Source of the DNA: Trileptium ribeirensis
Lineage: Eukaryota; Nematoda; Enoplea; Enoplida; Thoracostomopsidae
DNA length: 64,000 bases
Direction of reading: 5' to 3'
Assembly: GCA_030248225.1 (NCBI GenBank)
Contig: JASANE010003529.1
Location: 1-64,000, forward strand
Below, piece after piece: positions 61,710-64,000 of the stretch (position 1 is the stretch's first letter; each line of letters opens with the position of its first letter). The notes below the pieces were generated by a model that was not told where the DNA came from, made no database searches, and was given only the letters and a program-made list of their open reading frames with translations. The translations under genes and the position numbers were made by a program.

Positions 61710-61872
61710 ATTACTCGGTCGCTAGCAATTAGCTCAAGACTCGCTCAAAATATATTTGTTCTAAAAATAGAATTTATTATTAATTTAAATAGTTTAGAAA
61801 TCTCGAGCTAGTTACTCGCACGAGCTCGCTATCTCTAAATGCGACGGTAATTTGAAGGCGCACTGTATTTTG
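61710..61872. mobile_element. Diverged copy of the TA-flanked MITE
   Basis: CCTGCCAAAATTACTCGGTC and GCGACGGTAATTTGAAGGCG correspond to the ends of the element at 55097-55289. The centre (TTTGTTCTAAAAATAGAATT, TTTAAATAGTT) is nearly the same. The ends are too diverged to confirm a target duplication. Confidence 0.6.
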
Positions 61873-62241
61873 TAAATTCGGTTTGTTTACCGTAAAACCG
61901 TTGAAACCCCATGAAAAAGAATAATATAGTCAAATTGGGCATTGTATAACAAATCTATCGTATCCAGCGTGATTGATTACCTAATAAGCGCTCATGGTAA
62001 AGTAAAAATAAGCAATAACGTCGAAAATTTAAAAATCACTATTTCTGGCAAAGGGACGACGGGTCATATTCAGCACTACAGTGGCCTAGAGAGTGGTCCC
62101 ATAGTATGGTCGTGGTCAACAAAGTGGTACATATCATGAGTTGATTCTAAAGAAAACCTGTGTCGCGAGATATTGGCTGCGTAAGACTGATACCTGTATT
62201 GCCCGGGGTTTTTTTGGGGCCTGAGAAATAGGGGTCACGAC

Positions 62242-62265
62242 CTCGGGGTCAAGCTTGACCCCGAG
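62242..62265. repeat. 24-bp perfect palindrome
   Basis: The half-site is CTCGGGGTCAAG, followed immediately by its exact reverse complement. The AATAGGGGTCA..CTCGGGGTC context around it recurs in the same orientation at 63968-63994 near the right edge. The pair of direct repeats brackets the three-exon gene. Confidence 0.9.
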
Positions 62266-62513
62266 CTCGGGAGGGGAGGGTCAAATAGGGATTGACGAAA
62301 TTTTGGCTTGCGTTTTCTCTCGTATACATATACACGGTTTTGCATTAATTTCAGGCAAGTCCCAAAACTCCTCGTACGTACGTTTTGTCGGTTTTAGGTC
62401 AGGTACACAACAGAGAGTTTGAAGTACCGGTATACTGCGTTGTATATTTTATGTTTCAGATCCAATGTAATAGGCGAATTATTGGACTACGCCGTATATT
62501 TTTAAATTAATTT

Positions 62514-62567
62514 GGCGAATACGCCATATTTTACAGTTTATTAGGCGAATACGCCAATACTATAAAT
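62514..62567 (+). promoter_or_regulatory. Probable promoter: paired GGCGAATACGCC motifs and a TATA box
   Basis: Two identical 12-bp inverted repeats, GGCGAATACGCC, lie at 62514 and 62544, exactly 30 bp apart. A broader variant (GGCG..CGCC) is at 62473-62493. A TATAAAT follows at 62561, and the ATG of the three-exon gene is at 62605. Regular spacing and palindromic form suggest binding sites for a dimeric protein. Confidence 0.5.
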
Positions 62568-62604
62568 CAGAATTTATAAAATCTACAAGTAGCAATATTT
62601 TGTC

Positions 62605-63484
62605 ATGCCAAAAAAAGCGCCTAACGGTCAAAAGAAAATTTTTGACATCTTCGGGCCGAAACGGCCTAAAACCGACAAAACTAAAACTACGATTACGTCG
62701 GCCCCTCGGGATGTTGCGTATGAGACACAAGCTGAACCCGACGTCGTGTTTGTTCCGCCCATGACAAGAGCCCAAGACACTTCGACATCTGGAGAGTCAG
62801 GTTGGTTTAACTGCCACATGTCAAATATTACTGATTCTCTTTTCTTTGTGTGCGCTTGCCTTATATATTTGTTGATATGATGTTAAAATAATTGCATAAT
62901 CATTTTTTTCAGCTTTTCACAAAATTTTTTACATTAATTTTTTCACAAAATTTCTTTACTTGTTCCAGTACGCCGTCTGGGAGCAATACAATGTCAAAGT
63001 CTGCCACTACCAGACCTCGGTGATTTTTGTGTGCAAGGGCCAAGTGGGATTGATGGACTGCAGTCGCCAAGTTCTCGTAAGTTTAATAGGTCTACTTATG
63101 ATATGTGTTCGTTTCGGAGATATTATCTGTGTAGTCTCAGTCTGATATCTATGATATCGTGACGGAATCCAGTTGAAAACAACAGCAGAGAAGAATGCTG
63201 GTCGGTTGAAGAAGATGGAAATGCGCAAGAAAGAAACCGAGCGTGTGCAGCAGAGGAATGAAGAATTCGGTATTGGCATCACGGGATTTGTTGACAGTGA
63301 AGGTGAAGACGATGACGACTGTGTGGTGTTGGATCGCCAAGATTTGTATGGATACCTATCGGACGATGATTTCGATGGCTTTGAAATGGTTGACCTTGTT
63401 GATGCGCTCCCCCCGCCTCCTGGAGACGAGGATGTCACCCCATCTGAAGGGGTGGATCCGACCGGAGGGGGTGACGACGAGTAG
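62605..63484 (+). CDS. Three-exon gene for a roughly 200-residue acidic protein of unknown function
   Basis: Predicted exons are 62605-62800, 62969-63076 and 63186-63484 (stop TAG). The introns begin GTTGGT and GTAAGT and end TTGTTCCAG and AACAACAG. The phases agree (1, then 1), giving 603 bp in total. The N-terminus is basic (MPKKAPNGQKKIFDIFGPKR). The middle is Ser/Pro-rich (RRLGAIQCQSLPLPDLGDF). A Lys/Glu-rich helix-like segment follows (GRLKKMEMRKKETERVQQ). The C-terminus is strongly acidic (GEDDDDC, SDDDFDGFE) and Pro/Gly-rich. I do not recognise the family. The start was chosen because it follows a TATA box by 38 bp. Using the acceptor at 63172 instead would change the frame of exon 2. 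Bracketing by direct repeats suggests it may belong to a mobile element. Confidence 0.5.
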
Positions 63485-64000
63485 CCTCGTGACGAGGCAA
63501 TCCCGACCTGTAGGGTCGGGTCCGGGTGGGTGGGGGGCGGAGGTAGGGTGGCAGCGTGGCCCGGACGGTTGGCGTTCACTGGGGTGGTGCGAGGTGGTGT
63601 TCTCTCGGATGTTCACTTGCGGCGACAACGTCCATCAAGAGTACCACGATCGCCCGGACAGCGCCAATAAACTGGCAGAGAAGAGAAAGAATGGCAGGGG
63701 TCCGAGTGCTTGGAACGAAGGCTTAATGGTAAGCAACTTTTCAATCCACACTCGCTGTCGCTGTATTTAGTAAAAATAGTGAGCGTGGTTTGTGGTTTCA
63801 ATAATATCACGAGATATTTGCGTTGTATGCATGTAACCGTATAAAAGAGGACTTGAAATATTGATCTGAGCGAGGCGGCAAAAGAAACTATTTCGTAACA
63901 TTTGCTACGCATTTTACGCTGTTTTCAGGCAAAAGTTGTAAAATAATTGTCGGGCCAAATTTGGCAAAAATAGGGGTCAAAAAACTCGGGGTCGCGGCAA
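63485..64000 (+). other. GC-rich 3' flank with a possible further exon
   Basis: The first 150 bp are unusually GC-rich for this window and repeat GTGGGTGGGGGGCGG-like runs. A second + frame from 63243 stays open past the stop of the gene. It ends with NKLAEKRKNGRGPSAWNEGL and M at a good donor (ATGGTAAGCA, 63728). This might be an exon of an overlapping transcript. The last 35 bases repeat the AATAGGGGTCA context seen at 62228. Confidence 0.35.

Noticed and set aside
63007..63579. A 190-codon frame on the minus strand, the longest complete frame in the window
   Set aside because: It is antisense to the acidic C-terminal exon and GC-rich flank of the + strand gene. Its Ser/Pro-rich content mirrors the Asp/Gly codons, and the + strand model has splice signals and a promoter.

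Overview
The window looks like nuclear DNA of an animal, most likely an arthropod. The main evidence is a chain of small exons on the + strand with matching splice phases. Together they encode recognisable blocks of gamma-tubulin complex component 3 (GCP3, Spc98 family). Six exons are supported: 7015-7181, 17868-about 18012, 30049-30176, 32766-32830, 47956-48091 and 51884-52022. The gene therefore covers at least 45 kb for under 800 bp of recognised coding sequence, and its first and last exons were not found. The arthropod guess rests on a degenerate transposase-like protein whose relatives I know mainly from insect genomes. I could not run a search, so the organism is an inference.

Almost everything else is repeats, mostly inside the introns of that gene. 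The dominant component is one family of long, almost non-coding elements, called family E here. Copies lie at 8692-11475 (E0), 11448-16471 (E1), 21107-28821 (E2), 35887-44800 (E3) and 53314-about 60176 (E4), with a fragment at 33143-33538. E copies have short terminal inverted repeats of the type TGTAACAGATC. One end carries a conserved block starting ACGTGACGCTGCTGC and the other a roughly 28-bp imperfect palindrome. E0 and E1 share a single palindrome head to head. E2 and E3 face each other as an inverted pair about 7 kb apart. E0 keeps a gag-like reading frame with stops. No reverse transcriptase, integrase or transposase was found in any copy.

Smaller elements are nested among these. Two copies of a hAT-type non-autonomous element (1283-2409 and 36237-37391) have perfect 8-bp target duplications. 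Three MITEs (6080-6735, 31104-31517, 43679-44007) have 3-bp target duplications and repeated TGTTCGCGAACA palindromes. A TA-flanked MITE (55097-55289) sits in E4. Tandem arrays include a 39-bp repeat near 1.1-2.6 kb, a roughly 165-bp satellite at 33.56-35.41 kb, and 160-185-bp repeats near 4.7-5.9, 16.5-17.0 and 19.6-20.3 kb.

Three other coding pieces stand out. At the left edge, on the minus strand, is an open 255-codon start of a C2H2 finger protein of the kind associated with Polinton/adintovirus-type DNA polymerases. On the minus strand at 45502-44801 and 35886-35405 lie the two parts of one transposase-like pseudogene, split by E3. At the right edge is a plausible three-exon gene (62605-63484) for a roughly 200-residue acidic protein of unknown function, with a TATA box and paired GGCG..CGCC palindromes upstream. 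No tRNA, rRNA or CRISPR array was recognised.
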